A stretch of DNA of 48,073 bases, from NCBI RefSeq assembly GCF_030064895.1, contig NZ_JASJEB010000122.1, positions 1 through 48,073 on the forward strand, written 5' to 3'. Numbering within the stretch: the first letter of the stretch is position 1; every line of letters starts with the position of its first letter. Origin of the DNA: Crocosphaera sp. (GTDB taxonomy: Bacteria; Cyanobacteriota; Cyanobacteriia; Cyanobacteriales; Microcystaceae). Shown in pieces: positions 1 to 7,078 of this stretch. The position numbers and the translations under genes are program-made. The notes below the pieces were generated by a model. The model saw nothing but the letters and a program-made list of their open reading frames with translations. It did not search any database and was not told the DNA's origin.

Positions 1-1
1 G

Positions 2-106
2 GTGTCGGGGGTGATGAACCTAGATAACTGGCGTAGGGGTTTACCTCTGTGGGCAGAAATATCTCATCGTGAGGTGGGAAGCCCCAACTATACTGCTTGC
101 AGTTAG
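2..106 (+). CDS. tnpB: 3' end of an IS200/IS605-family tnpB (5' part outside window)
   Basis: An open frame runs from base 2 to a TAG at 104-106 and ends in residues GSPNYTACS. The last codons are embedded in a long hairpin (82-112), the arrangement expected where a TnpB reading frame runs into the transposon right end. TnpB is the RNA-guided nuclease of IS200/IS605 elements. Only about 34 residues are visible, so no catalytic residue can be checked and the assignment rests on the C-terminal context and the right-end hairpin. It could be a decayed copy. Confidence 0.5.
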   Translation: MSGVMNLDNWRRGLPLWAEISHREVGSPNYTACS

Positions 107-122
107 TTGGGGAGGATGTCAC
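82..122 (+). mobile_element. IS200/IS605 right-end hairpin and terminal GATGTCAC
   Basis: CCCCAACTA (82-90) pairs with TAGTTGGGG (104-112), with a further ACTGC/GCAGT stem inside. It is followed by GGAGGATGTCAC, ending at 122. The same terminal GATGTCAC occurs inverted directly after mutM (44636-44643). Hairpin plus this short end sequence is typical of IS200/IS605 right ends, where single-strand cleavage occurs and the 3' end of the omega RNA is encoded. The glycosyltransferase start lies only about 25 bases further on. Confidence 0.6.
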
Positions 123-146
123 AACACTAACCAGAGGAAGCATTGT

Positions 147-1100
147 GTGAGCCAAAAAATCGTGGGAATGCTAACCAGTTATACAGGTCTACAAAATAGA
201 CGGGATTGGTTATGGAAACAAACCCCTCAACCGTTTGGGGTTTGGGACCATATTCAAATGTTAGGAAATGATCCTAGCCCTGATTTTCTATTATTATATC
301 AATTTGATTTTCCCTTACCTCCACCCCCTAAACCTTGGTGGAAAAGTTGGCGAAAATCCCAAGTTTCACCGATTAATATTCCTTCCTTACTCAGAGATGT
401 TCCTCAAGAACGTATCATTTATTTATTAAGAGAACCTCCCCTGGATGAAGTTGTTAATAGAAACTGCGCTAATTATAATGATGCGAGTCGTTATTGTGGC
501 TATGTTTCAGGGCCAGATAACTTTGCCCCTCACCCGGATTATATGCCGGCAATTTGGTATGTTAATAATGAGTTTGATCTGTTAGACAAGGGGAATATTC
601 CTGAAAAAGTTAAACGGTGTAGTTGGATTACATCGGGTATTAACCGAACAGAAAATCATCGCCGTCGTCTCGCCTTTTTACAGCTATTAAGGGATAATAA
701 TTTTGAATTCGATCTTTATGGAAGAAACTTACCTGAGTCCAGCAAAAGTCAAGGTACTTTAGAAAATAAATGGCATGGCATGGCTCCTTATTATTATAAC
801 TTATCTATCGAGAATTATGCCGATAATGAATGGTATGTGAGTGAGAAATTATGGGATGCTTTATTATGTTGGTGTTTACCCATTTATTATGGGGGAAGTG
901 CAGCAGATAAATTATTGCCCCCAGGTAGTTTTTTACGGTTGCCTAGTCTGGATGAAAAAGGTCTAGAATATATTAGAGAAGTAACTGCTAGTTTGGATGC
1001 TTGGCACGAAGCTAAAAATGCGATCGCAGAGGCAAGACAGATTATTCTCCATGAACTAAACTTAATGAACTGGTTAGCAGATTTTGTGAGAAAATTTTGA
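147..1100 (+). CDS. Glycosyltransferase family 10 (fucosyltransferase-like) protein
   Basis: The C-terminal half carries the alpha-1,3-fucosyltransferase (GT10) signature around residues 225-255 of the protein: ENYADNEWYVSEKLWDALL followed by a P-I-Y-Y-G-G turn, the nucleotide-sugar-binding region of the family. It probably adds fucose or a related sugar to a surface glycan. The open frame extends back to base 69, but that part encodes the IS end. I chose the GTG at 147 because AGAGGAAG lies seven bases before it and the protein then begins SQKIVGMLTSYTG, a plausible first beta strand; ATG at 168 is the alternative. It heads a run of three glycosyltransferases with gaps of 21 and 14 bases. 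The IS end just upstream means its native promoter is probably displaced. Confidence 0.82.
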   Translation: MSQKIVGMLTSYTGLQNRRDWLWKQTPQPFGVWDHIQMLGNDPSPDFLLLYQFDFPLPPPPKPWWKSWRKSQVSPINIPSLLRDVPQERIIYLLREPPLDEVVNRNCANYNDASRYCGYVSGPDNFAPHPDYMPAIWYVNNEFDLLDKGNIPEKVKRCSWITSGINRTENHRRRLAFLQLLRDNNFEFDLYGRNLPESSKSQGTLENKWHGMAPYYYNLSIENYADNEWYVSEKLWDALLCWCLPIYYGGSAADKLLPPGSFLRLPSLDEKGLEYIREVTASLDAWHEAKNAIAEARQIILHELNLMNWLADFVRKF

Positions 1101-1121
1101 ATAGTTTAACTATTACGTAAT

Positions 1122-2114
1122 ATGGATGGAATTTGTACGTTAGGGAATGATTACGTTTTCGATCAAGTAGTGGCTTTACTTAACAGTATTGAGGTCATTT
1201 ATGGGCAAAAAATGCCGGTTTGTATTTATCCTTATGATGATAATACAGATAAATTAGCAGCAGAAATTGCTTCCCGTCCCCAGGTAACATTATATAATGA
1301 TTCTGTTTCAATGGAACGATGGGATAGCTTTGCTAAAGCAGTTTGGGATACTCATCCCACAGCGCGTCAAACTTGGGAAAAAGCAGGAAGTAAAGGTTAT
1401 CATCGTTTTGGAACCCATCGCCGTTATTGTGCATTTGATGGACCATTTGATCGCTTTATTTATATGGATGCTGATACTATTTTAATGAGTAATTTGGACT
1501 CTATTTTTGCTCAACTAGATGATAATGACTGCATTATTTATGATTTTCAGCATAAGGATTTAACCCATGTTTATGATGTAAATTCAAACAAATTAAGAGA
1601 TGTTTTTCCAGAAGAAAGATTAAATAAGGAAATTTTTTGTTCCGGATTTTATGGTTCTAAGAAAGACTTATTTTCAGAAGAAAAAAGAAACGAGTTAATT
1701 AATTATTTAGATAAAGGAGAAGCCGAAATATTATATTGTATGGCACCAGATCAAACCATTATTAACTATATGATGATGCGATCTGATTTTTCTATTTATA
1801 ATTTAGCTTTAAACTTACCTCAAGAGGAAAAAACAGGATGCTGTGTCACATCTTCTCATTTTGAAAACAAAGATAATATTTTATATGATAAAGGAAATCG
1901 ATTAACCTATATTCATTATATTGGTATTTCTTCGCAGATTTTTAAAAAAGTTTGTCAAGGAGAAAACATTGATTTTCCCTATCGGGATATTTTCCTCTAT
2001 TATCGTTACCATAATCAACCAGAAAACTTACCAAAATTTACCCAAAAAGCTGTATATTATCAACAAAAGCCTACGGTAACCCAAAAAATACTTAAAAAAT
2101 TAGGACTAAATTAA
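1122..2114 (+). CDS. GT8-like glycosyltransferase (Npun_R2821/Npun_R2823-type)
   Basis: The 330-residue protein has a nucleotide-sugar fold like glycogenin/GT8 enzymes. It opens with a strand-turn GICTLGNDYVFDQ, and a DxD metal-binding motif lies at D116-A-D118 in FIYMDADTILMSN. A later HYIG segment resembles the conserved GT8 histidine region. It looks like the cyanobacterial family named after Nostoc Npun_R2821/R2823. It is clearly paralogous to the next gene: both share IPYDD/YPYDD near residue 40, the DxD, a GF(Y/W) turn and an N-Y-M motif. It probably acts in surface or storage polysaccharide synthesis; donor and acceptor cannot be told from sequence. Cotranscription with its neighbours is likely from the short gaps. 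Confidence 0.75.
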   Translation: MDGICTLGNDYVFDQVVALLNSIEVIYGQKMPVCIYPYDDNTDKLAAEIASRPQVTLYNDSVSMERWDSFAKAVWDTHPTARQTWEKAGSKGYHRFGTHRRYCAFDGPFDRFIYMDADTILMSNLDSIFAQLDDNDCIIYDFQHKDLTHVYDVNSNKLRDVFPEERLNKEIFCSGFYGSKKDLFSEEKRNELINYLDKGEAEILYCMAPDQTIINYMMMRSDFSIYNLALNLPQEEKTGCCVTSSHFENKDNILYDKGNRLTYIHYIGISSQIFKKVCQGENIDFPYRDIFLYYRYHNQPENLPKFTQKAVYYQQKPTVTQKILKKLGLN

Positions 2115-2128
2115 TAGAGGAAAAAATT

Positions 2129-3049
2129 ATGACCCGTGGTATTTATATTACAGCTAACGATAAAGTTATTGAACAAGCGATCGCCCTCTTAAAAAGTATT
2201 CGATTTTATGATAAAAATACGCCGGTTGTTCTCATTCCTTACGATGATAACTATAAAGTTATTGCCAAGAAATTAAATGAAGATTTTGGCGTAACAGTTT
2301 ATCCAGACTTAGACTTTATTGAAAGATTATCAATTAAATTACAAAGTATTTTTGGAGAAGATTTTTTTGCCCGTCCTAATCAATTTCGTAAACAAGCTTG
2401 TTGGTTTGGTGAATTTGATGAATTTCTCTATATTGACACCGATATTGTTGTCTTTAAAAAAATAGTTGATGATTTGGACTATTTTACTGACTATGATTTT
2501 ATTTGTTATGATTATCAACATAAAGCAGGAATTAAAAATGTTTTTTCTGAAAAAATAATCGAAGATAAAGTCTTTACTGAAAGTGAACTTAGGGGTATGT
2601 TTAATGGCGGATTTTGGGCATCAAAAAAAGGGTTAATTTCTGAAGAAAAAATTTATCAAATCTTTGAAGAATGTGCAGCCAATATTGATTACTTTGACTT
2701 TACCTATAAAACCTCCGATCAACCGATTATTAACTATATGATTTTAAAGAACATTGAACGGAGATTTAACTTAGCCCATGAACCAGATAAAAACCCTGGA
2801 AACTGGGCAGGAACAGGTCATTTTCGACAAGAAGGGTATGAATTAATTGATCCAAATAATAATCAAACTCTTCATTATTTACATTGGGCAGGAATTAAAA
2901 TTAAACCAGGTTGTCCCTATTGGGATATTTGGAAACACTATCGTTATCTCGGAGAAACCGCACCAGATGATGGAGAATTAATTAAAACAGAAACAGGAAT
3001 AAAAACACAAATATTGCAACAAGTGAAGAAAATTTTGAAGAGAAAATAA
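2129..3049 (+). CDS. GT8-like glycosyltransferase, paralogue of the preceding gene
   Basis: The 306 residues have the same layout as the upstream gene: TRGIYITANDKVIEQAIALL at the N terminus, the DxD at D103-T-D105 (FLYIDTDIVVF), NGGFWASKKG, DQPIINYM and a late HYLHWAG histidine motif. AGAGGAAAAAATT precedes the ATG, a good ribosome-binding site at fitting distance. It is probably a tandem duplicate of the 1122 gene that diverged to transfer a different sugar or act on a different acceptor. It is the last gene of the three-gene glycosyltransferase run; a 53-base gap separates it from the conflict-type gene that follows. Confidence 0.75.
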   Translation: MTRGIYITANDKVIEQAIALLKSIRFYDKNTPVVLIPYDDNYKVIAKKLNEDFGVTVYPDLDFIERLSIKLQSIFGEDFFARPNQFRKQACWFGEFDEFLYIDTDIVVFKKIVDDLDYFTDYDFICYDYQHKAGIKNVFSEKIIEDKVFTESELRGMFNGGFWASKKGLISEEKIYQIFEECAANIDYFDFTYKTSDQPIINYMILKNIERRFNLAHEPDKNPGNWAGTGHFRQEGYELIDPNNNQTLHYLHWAGIKIKPGCPYWDIWKHYRYLGETAPDDGELIKTETGIKTQILQQVKKILKRK

Positions 3050-3102
3050 ACCATAATTATTGTTGTCTAATTCATGAATTATCAAAGAATAGAGTTAAGT
3101 AA

Positions 3103-3411
3103 ATGGCATCCCAAAAAATTATACCTTTAAGATTATCAGATGGAGAAACCATCAAAGTTGAAGTAACTCAAATTGGTGAACAACCAGTATCCTCAGAAAC
3201 AAGGATTTTTAAGAAAGCAACAGGTATTATTAAATCCATTGCTAATGATGTTGCAGAGACATTAAAAGAAGTAAACGAAACAGTTAAACCAGACAAATTT
3301 AGTGTTACTTTTGGTTTAGAAATTGCCGTGGAAAGTGGAGAATTAACTGCTTTAATTGTTAAAGGTACTGGTAAAGCTAATCTAGAAATTACTATGGAAT
3401 GGGGAGAGTAA
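3103..3411 (+). CDS. Trypsin-co-occurring domain protein (CU044_2847 / Trypco1 type)
   Basis: This 102-residue protein starts with a short beta-rich segment (IIPLRLSDGETIKVEVTQ) and ends SGELTALIVKGTGKANLEIT-MEWG. That C-terminal pattern is characteristic of the CU044_2847 family, also called trypsin-co-occurring domain 1. These small proteins are found next to trypsin-like proteases in NTPase-dependent conflict systems and are thought to be substrates or modulators of the protease; no biochemical role is established. Here the trypsin-ATPase gene follows after about 120 bases on the same strand, exactly the expected context. There is no signal peptide or membrane segment. Confidence 0.78.
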   Translation: MASQKIIPLRLSDGETIKVEVTQIGEQPVSSETRIFKKATGIIKSIANDVAETLKEVNETVKPDKFSVTFGLEIAVESGELTALIVKGTGKANLEITMEWGE

Positions 3412-3412
3412 T

Positions 3413-3445
3413 GAAGTCAGAAGTCAGAAGTCAGAAGTCAGAAGT
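3413..3445 (+). repeat. 7-bp tandem repeat (AGTCAGA, about 4 copies)
   Basis: Immediately after the stop codon of the small trypsin-associated gene the sequence GAAGTCA repeats about four times in perfect 7-bp register. It is one of five loci in the window with 7-bp tandem repeats, matching the short tandemly repeated repetitive (STRR) sequences known in cyanobacteria. Confidence 0.85.
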
Positions 3446-3534
3446 TTAATAGATATTTTAGGACTTCTGGTGAGATTTTGTTAATAATATTAAGTCTCTA
3501 CAACTTAAGGACATAAAAAACATAAAATTAGCCT

Positions 3535-5097
3535 ATGATGACTAGAGAATATTTACAACAATGTACTGTCCGTTTAAACCATGGTGAGAGTCAAGGGACA
3601 GGATTTTTTGTTGCTTCTGGGTTCATTTTAACCTGCGCTCATGTTGTAAAAATTGTAGATGATAAACCTATAAATGTTTTTTGTAAAGCTAATAATCAAA
3701 CTTATACCGCTAAGACTGAAATATTACTAAAATATCCTCTTGATTTGGCCTTGCTAAAATTAGAGGGTGATATTCCTAAACATAGTTGTGTTAATCTCGA
3801 TGAAAAAGAACCAAAAATTAATCAAGATTTATACATTTTTGGTTATCCTAAAGGTGAAGGAGTAAACTATTCAGAAGGAGACTCAGCAACCTTTAAATAT
3901 GAGGGGGAAAGTTTTAAGAAAAATGTTCTGCTTTATAAGTTAAAAAAAGGACAACTTATTGATGGGTTTAGTGGTTCCCCGTTACTTAATTTAGAGACAG
4001 GAAAAGTCTGCGGAATAGTCAATATTTCCCGTGATACTAGCAGTGATTTAGGGGGACGTGCTGTTTCAACTAAAGTCATTTTAGAACAATTTCCAGATAT
4101 TGCAGAACTCAATCAACAATTTCATCAACAACAAAAACCCAGAGATAGCAACCCCTTTCAATTTGGTTCTCCTGTGCCACCTGAAAGCTTCTATGGACGA
4201 CGAAAAGCAATTTTAGACTTCAAAAATAGAATTGGAGCAATTGAGCCTCAGTGCATCAATATTGTGGGATTAAGGCGCAATGGAAAAACCTCTCTCTTGC
4301 ACTATATTAAAGAACGTCCAGCACAATTTTTTCAACCTGAACAAAAACCCCTAATCATTTCCCTTGACCTCAGTAACGGTAAGTTTCACAGTCCAGAGGG
4401 TATTCTCGAAGGAGTGAGACGGGGTATCAAAAAGCAGATAGGGAAAGAACCTTGGTCACGGGAAGATAATACAGACCCCTTTGAGATAGAAGATAGCTTA
4501 CAGGAATTAGTTGATCAAGGTGATCGTTTAATTATTATGTTAGATGAGTTTGAAGCTATTAGTCGACGACTTGAACAATTCCAAGATTGGGGAGAAGATT
4601 GGCGTTCCAAAGCTTGCGCCGGTCTTTTGACCATGGTTATCTTTAGTAAACGTCCTGTTAGTGAACTTTATCAAACCTTAAGTCTAACCTCTCCTTTTGC
4701 CAATATTTTCAGTACCACCATTCTCGGTGCATTAGAAAAGAAAGCTTGGCATAAATTAGTAGAAGATGGCTTTAATAAGGATTTTGCACCCTTATCATGG
4801 ATTGATGAGTTAGCCGGTGGGTTGCCTTATTATGTGCAGATGGCAGCCTCATTATGGTGGCAATATCGGGATGATGAACAAGCAAAAAAAGAGTTTATTT
4901 TCCAAGCAACGCCAAGATTTCAGGAACTTTGGAAAGATTTAACCGAAGTTGAACGTCATGCTTTACGCTATGCTGCCGGCGTTTCAGGGTTAGCAGTCCC
5001 CAATATAGCTATCATTGATATGCTAAAGCGTCATGGTTTATTGCGTCAAGAAGGTGGTTTGTTTAGTAGTGTTTTTGCAGACTTTATCAAAAAATAG
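3535..5097 (+). CDS. Trypsin-like serine protease fused to STAND/AAA-type ATPase
   Basis: The protein has two parts. Residues 1-190 are a trypsin-like protease with all three catalytic residues visible: H36 in LTCAHVV, D70 in YPLDLALL and S146 in GFSGSP. Residues 205-520 are a P-loop ATPase: an entry motif NPFQFGSPV (206-214), FYGRR, Walker A GLRRNGKTS (245-253) and Walker B IIMLDEFE (D337/E338), then a probable winged-helix region. Such protease-NTPase fusions belong to bacterial conflict systems in which nucleotide-dependent sensing is thought to switch on the effector. The 3103 gene is its usual small partner. The NPFQFG module recurs in the 7079 gene. Cytoplasmic; no signal peptide. Confidence 0.85.
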   Translation: MMTREYLQQCTVRLNHGESQGTGFFVASGFILTCAHVVKIVDDKPINVFCKANNQTYTAKTEILLKYPLDLALLKLEGDIPKHSCVNLDEKEPKINQDLYIFGYPKGEGVNYSEGDSATFKYEGESFKKNVLLYKLKKGQLIDGFSGSPLLNLETGKVCGIVNISRDTSSDLGGRAVSTKVILEQFPDIAELNQQFHQQQKPRDSNPFQFGSPVPPESFYGRRKAILDFKNRIGAIEPQCINIVGLRRNGKTSLLHYIKERPAQFFQPEQKPLIISLDLSNGKFHSPEGILEGVRRGIKKQIGKEPWSREDNTDPFEIEDSLQELVDQGDRLIIMLDEFEAISRRLEQFQDWGEDWRSKACAGLLTMVIFSKRPVSELYQTLSLTSPFANIFSTTILGALEKKAWHKLVEDGFNKDFAPLSWIDELAGGLPYYVQMAASLWWQYRDDEQAKKEFIFQATPRFQELWKDLTEVERHALRYAAGVSGLAVPNIAIIDMLKRHGLLRQEGGLFSSVFADFIKK

Positions 5098-5112
5098 AGA
5101 TGATAGATGTAG

Positions 5113-5137
5113 GTTGGGTTGAGGAACGAAACCCAAC
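5113..5137. repeat. Small inverted repeat GTTGGGTT...AAACCCAAC
   Basis: GTTGGGTT (5113-5120) pairs with AACCCAAC (5130-5137) around a GAGGAACG-containing loop just after the protease-ATPase stop codon. This looks like a dispersed cyanobacterial repeat and could act as a weak transcription stop. No T-run follows. Confidence 0.6.
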
Positions 5138-5194
5138 AAAACCCTAATATACTGTTAATTTGAATAGTTAGTAATTTTTGTAGCAGTTAAAAAT

Positions 5195-5485
5195 ATGAAC
5201 AAAGAAGATTTAATTAACTTTTTAAAGCAAAATTTAACAGTCATTAAAAGTTATGGAGTAACATCATTAGCTTTATTTGGGTCTTTTGCCAGAGATGAGG
5301 CAAAAAGTAGTAGTGATCTTGATTTATTGGTAGAGTTTGAAGGAGTAGTTACTTTTGATAACTATATGGATTTAAAGTTTTTTTTGGAAGATAGTTTAGG
5401 TTTATCCGTTGATTTAGTCAGTCGGAAAATGTTAAAACCTGAACTACTTAAATCAGTAGAAAAGGATGCTATTTATGTCTCGTAG
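5195..5485 (+). CDS. mntA: MNT-type nucleotidyltransferase antitoxin (MntA-like), orphan
   Basis: The 96-residue minimal nucleotidyltransferase contains the family signature: G29-S30 in ALFGSFARDEA, then S40-D41-L-D43-L-L-V-E-F, which supplies the metal-binding aspartates. MNT proteins paired with HepT (HEPN) toxins neutralise them by AMPylation/oligoAMPylation of the toxin. The usual arrangement is mnt followed by an overlapping hepT. Here the downstream overlapping ATG begins a HepT-like frame that stops after 20 codons (5475-5537), so this antitoxin seems to have lost its partner. Signature and size match the family well; whether it still has a function is unclear. Confidence 0.85.
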   Translation: MNKEDLINFLKQNLTVIKSYGVTSLALFGSFARDEAKSSSDLDLLVEFEGVVTFDNYMDLKFFLEDSLGLSVDLVSRKMLKPELLKSVEKDAIYVS

Positions 5486-5537
5486 TTTAAGACTATATTT
5501 TTATGATATCTTAGTCAGTTGTGATAATTTAAGTTAG
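5475..5537 (+). pseudogene. Remnant of a hepT (HEPN toxin) gene, 20 codons
   Basis: An ATG inside the last codons of the mnt gene opens a frame reading MSRSLRLYFYDILVSCDNLS followed by TAG. The typical HepT N terminus is very similar (M-x-R-S/D-x-x-x-Y-L-x-D-I-L-x-x-C/A), and the overlapping position is where hepT sits in intact mnt-hepT modules. The catalytic R-x4-6-H region is absent and the following 70 bases show no continuation in any frame, so I read it as a truncated toxin. A chance frame cannot be excluded with 20 residues. Confidence 0.55.
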
Positions 5538-5610
5538 AATAATATTAGTTGTAGATATATTATTGTTCCCTCAGAATGACAATTAAAAATATTATTTAAG
5601 GAAAATGATT

Positions 5611-5928
5611 ATGACTGAAACAAAATTAACTCCGAAGGTTCCCACAAAAAGAATATTTCCTGAAAATCAATGGTCACAAGAAAAACTTGATCAGTGGAAA
5701 AAGGAAATAGTAGAACATCGTCAGCGTTGCCAAGCAATTTTTAATCGTCTTCAGCCTGAATTAATTAAGACTCACTATAATTGGTACATAGTAATAGAAC
5801 CCGACAGTGGTAACTATATCATTGAGCAAGATGAAATGAATCTTCTTAAGAACATACGTCAAACTTATCCTAATACTAAAACCTTTCTTTTCCAAATTAA
5901 TGAAACAGGGGTTTCTGGTACGATATAA
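5611..5928 (+). CDS. Conserved small cyanobacterial protein of unknown function
   Basis: Product of about 105 residues. The N-terminal half is charged and helical, with Q-W/K/E-rich segments around EKLDQWKKEIVEHRQR. The C-terminal half has the look of a conserved domain: HYNWYIVIEPDSGNYIIE, then NTKTFLFQINETGVSG. I have seen this pattern as a family of small cyanobacterial proteins, often beside a retropepsin-like aspartic protease, but no such partner is present: 42 bases downstream is the convergent HepT-like gene. I chose the second ATG (5611) because AAGGA ends eight bases before it; ATG at 5605 lies too close to it. Function unknown. Confidence 0.7.
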   Translation: MTETKLTPKVPTKRIFPENQWSQEKLDQWKKEIVEHRQRCQAIFNRLQPELIKTHYNWYIVIEPDSGNYIIEQDEMNLLKNIRQTYPNTKTFLFQINETGVSGTI

Positions 5929-5970
5929 TGCAAAGAACATTTGGTAATGGGTAAGCAGAGACTACGATTA

Positions 5971-6456
5971 TTATTTAACTTCTCTTTCATCTAAATAATC
6001 ACAAAATGATTGAATTTCTTGAATAAGTTGATGATGACAACTTAAAAAATTATTAACTACAATTAACACTTTGTCTTTATCTAACTCAAAAGAATAAGCA
6101 CTTCTGATTACATGACGGAACCGCCGTAATTCATCTAATATAGCCCTTGTTTCTTCTGTAATAACTTCTGTTCTAACATTAGTAATATTAACTGCCATTT
6201 GGTCTAATAAATCTCTGTGCCATTTGTTGCCAGTAGGTAAACTCAAATCGATTTCAGTAGCAATAACTTCAAAGATACGCTCTATACCTGTGTAAATTCC
6301 ATGAAGATTAAGGGCAAGAGAATTCACTAAAGCTTCCTGATATATTGGATTTGAAATATTATTTAATTGTTCCATAAATATTTTTAACTGTTGAATAGCT
6401 TGGTAAATTTTATTTAGTTCTTGACTAATTCTTTCTTGGATTAATAACTTACTCAT
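5971..6456 (-). CDS. HepT-like HEPN ribonuclease toxin
   Basis: The 161-residue all-helical protein resembles the second HepT-like family: GIYTGIERIFEVIA in the first half and a RRFRHVIRSAYSFEL segment (about residues 110-125) where HEPN toxins carry their R-x4-6-H ribonuclease motif. The matching MNT antitoxin gene lies directly upstream and the two overlap by four bases, so they are cotranscribed and translationally coupled. Such pairs are type VII toxin-antitoxin modules in which the MNT adenylylates the HEPN partner. Odd point: the position where many relatives have the second His of R-H-V-x-R-H is Ser here (R-H-V-I-R-S), so catalysis may rely on the FRH histidine or be weakened. Confidence 0.75.
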   Translation of the reverse strand: MSKLLIQERISQELNKIYQAIQQLKIFMEQLNNISNPIYQEALVNSLALNLHGIYTGIERIFEVIATEIDLSLPTGNKWHRDLLDQMAVNITNVRTEVITEETRAILDELRRFRHVIRSAYSFELDKDKVLIVVNNFLSCHHQLIQEIQSFCDYLDEREVK

Positions 6457-6839
6457 AATTCAATTCCTTGATTAATTGCCTTTAAAATATAAGGGCGTGC
6501 TTTTTGAATCTCAACTAAATCTATTTCAAAGGTATGTCCAGAGTCTAAGTCAGCCATAGCTCTAAAATAATCCTTTTCAGAAAGATTAGTTACTGCTAAA
6601 TCAATGTCAGAATGAGAAGTCATTTTCTCATGATCTAATAAGGAACCAAATAAGATAACTTTGGCAACTCCATACTTTTTTTTTAAGAGATAAGCACATT
6701 TTTTGGCAATATTTAATCCTTCTTCTTGCCGTTGCTTCATCTGTAATAAAAATTGTTCACGATTAGCTCTAGCGGTTAAAACTCTCTCAATAATTTCTTG
6801 TTTTTTATCTGGAGTTAAAGGTCTTGAAGGTCTGCTCAT
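6453..6839 (-). CDS. MNT-type nucleotidyltransferase antitoxin
   Basis: 128 residues: an N-terminal helical extension (1-55), then the nucleotidyltransferase core with G65-S66 in VILFGSLLDH and S77-D-I-D80-L-A-V. The C-terminal part ends FEIDLVEIQKARPYILKAI, where the third acidic residue of the active site (D of EIDLVE) is expected. It is the first gene of the HepT-like pair and overlaps the toxin by four bases. Expected role: nucleotide transfer onto the HEPN toxin to silence it. It is not closely similar to the orphan MNT at 5195, so the two modules have separate origins. Confidence 0.82.
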   Translation of the reverse strand: MSRPSRPLTPDKKQEIIERVLTARANREQFLLQMKQRQEEGLNIAKKCAYLLKKKYGVAKVILFGSLLDHEKMTSHSDIDLAVTNLSEKDYFRAMADLDSGHTFEIDLVEIQKARPYILKAINQGIEL

Positions 6840-7078
6840 GGTATTATTCTTAGGGATTCAAGCCAAAAGGTTATTTCAGTCAAGTGATCTTATTGTATAA
6901 GAATCTGCCTTAATCCACGGTTTTTGTTGAAACATTTTAGTAGGGTATATTAGCATAGTATAATACACCAGAGATCATGACTTTGGTGTGTTACTGCATC
7001 ATAGGAATTATAGTTTTTCTGTAATAAATTTAATTTACCTAACGCATCTTACTTAAATCTTTTATTAACAAACATTCT

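Noticed and set aside
69-146. N-terminal extension of the GT10 reading frame
   Set aside because: It is translated from the IS right-end hairpin, lacks a ribosome-binding site and does not resemble the family; the GTG at 147 is better placed.
3411-3450. CRISPR array from the short repeats
   Set aside because: The units are 7 bp in direct tandem without spacers; no array of 25-40-bp repeats with spacers is present in the window.
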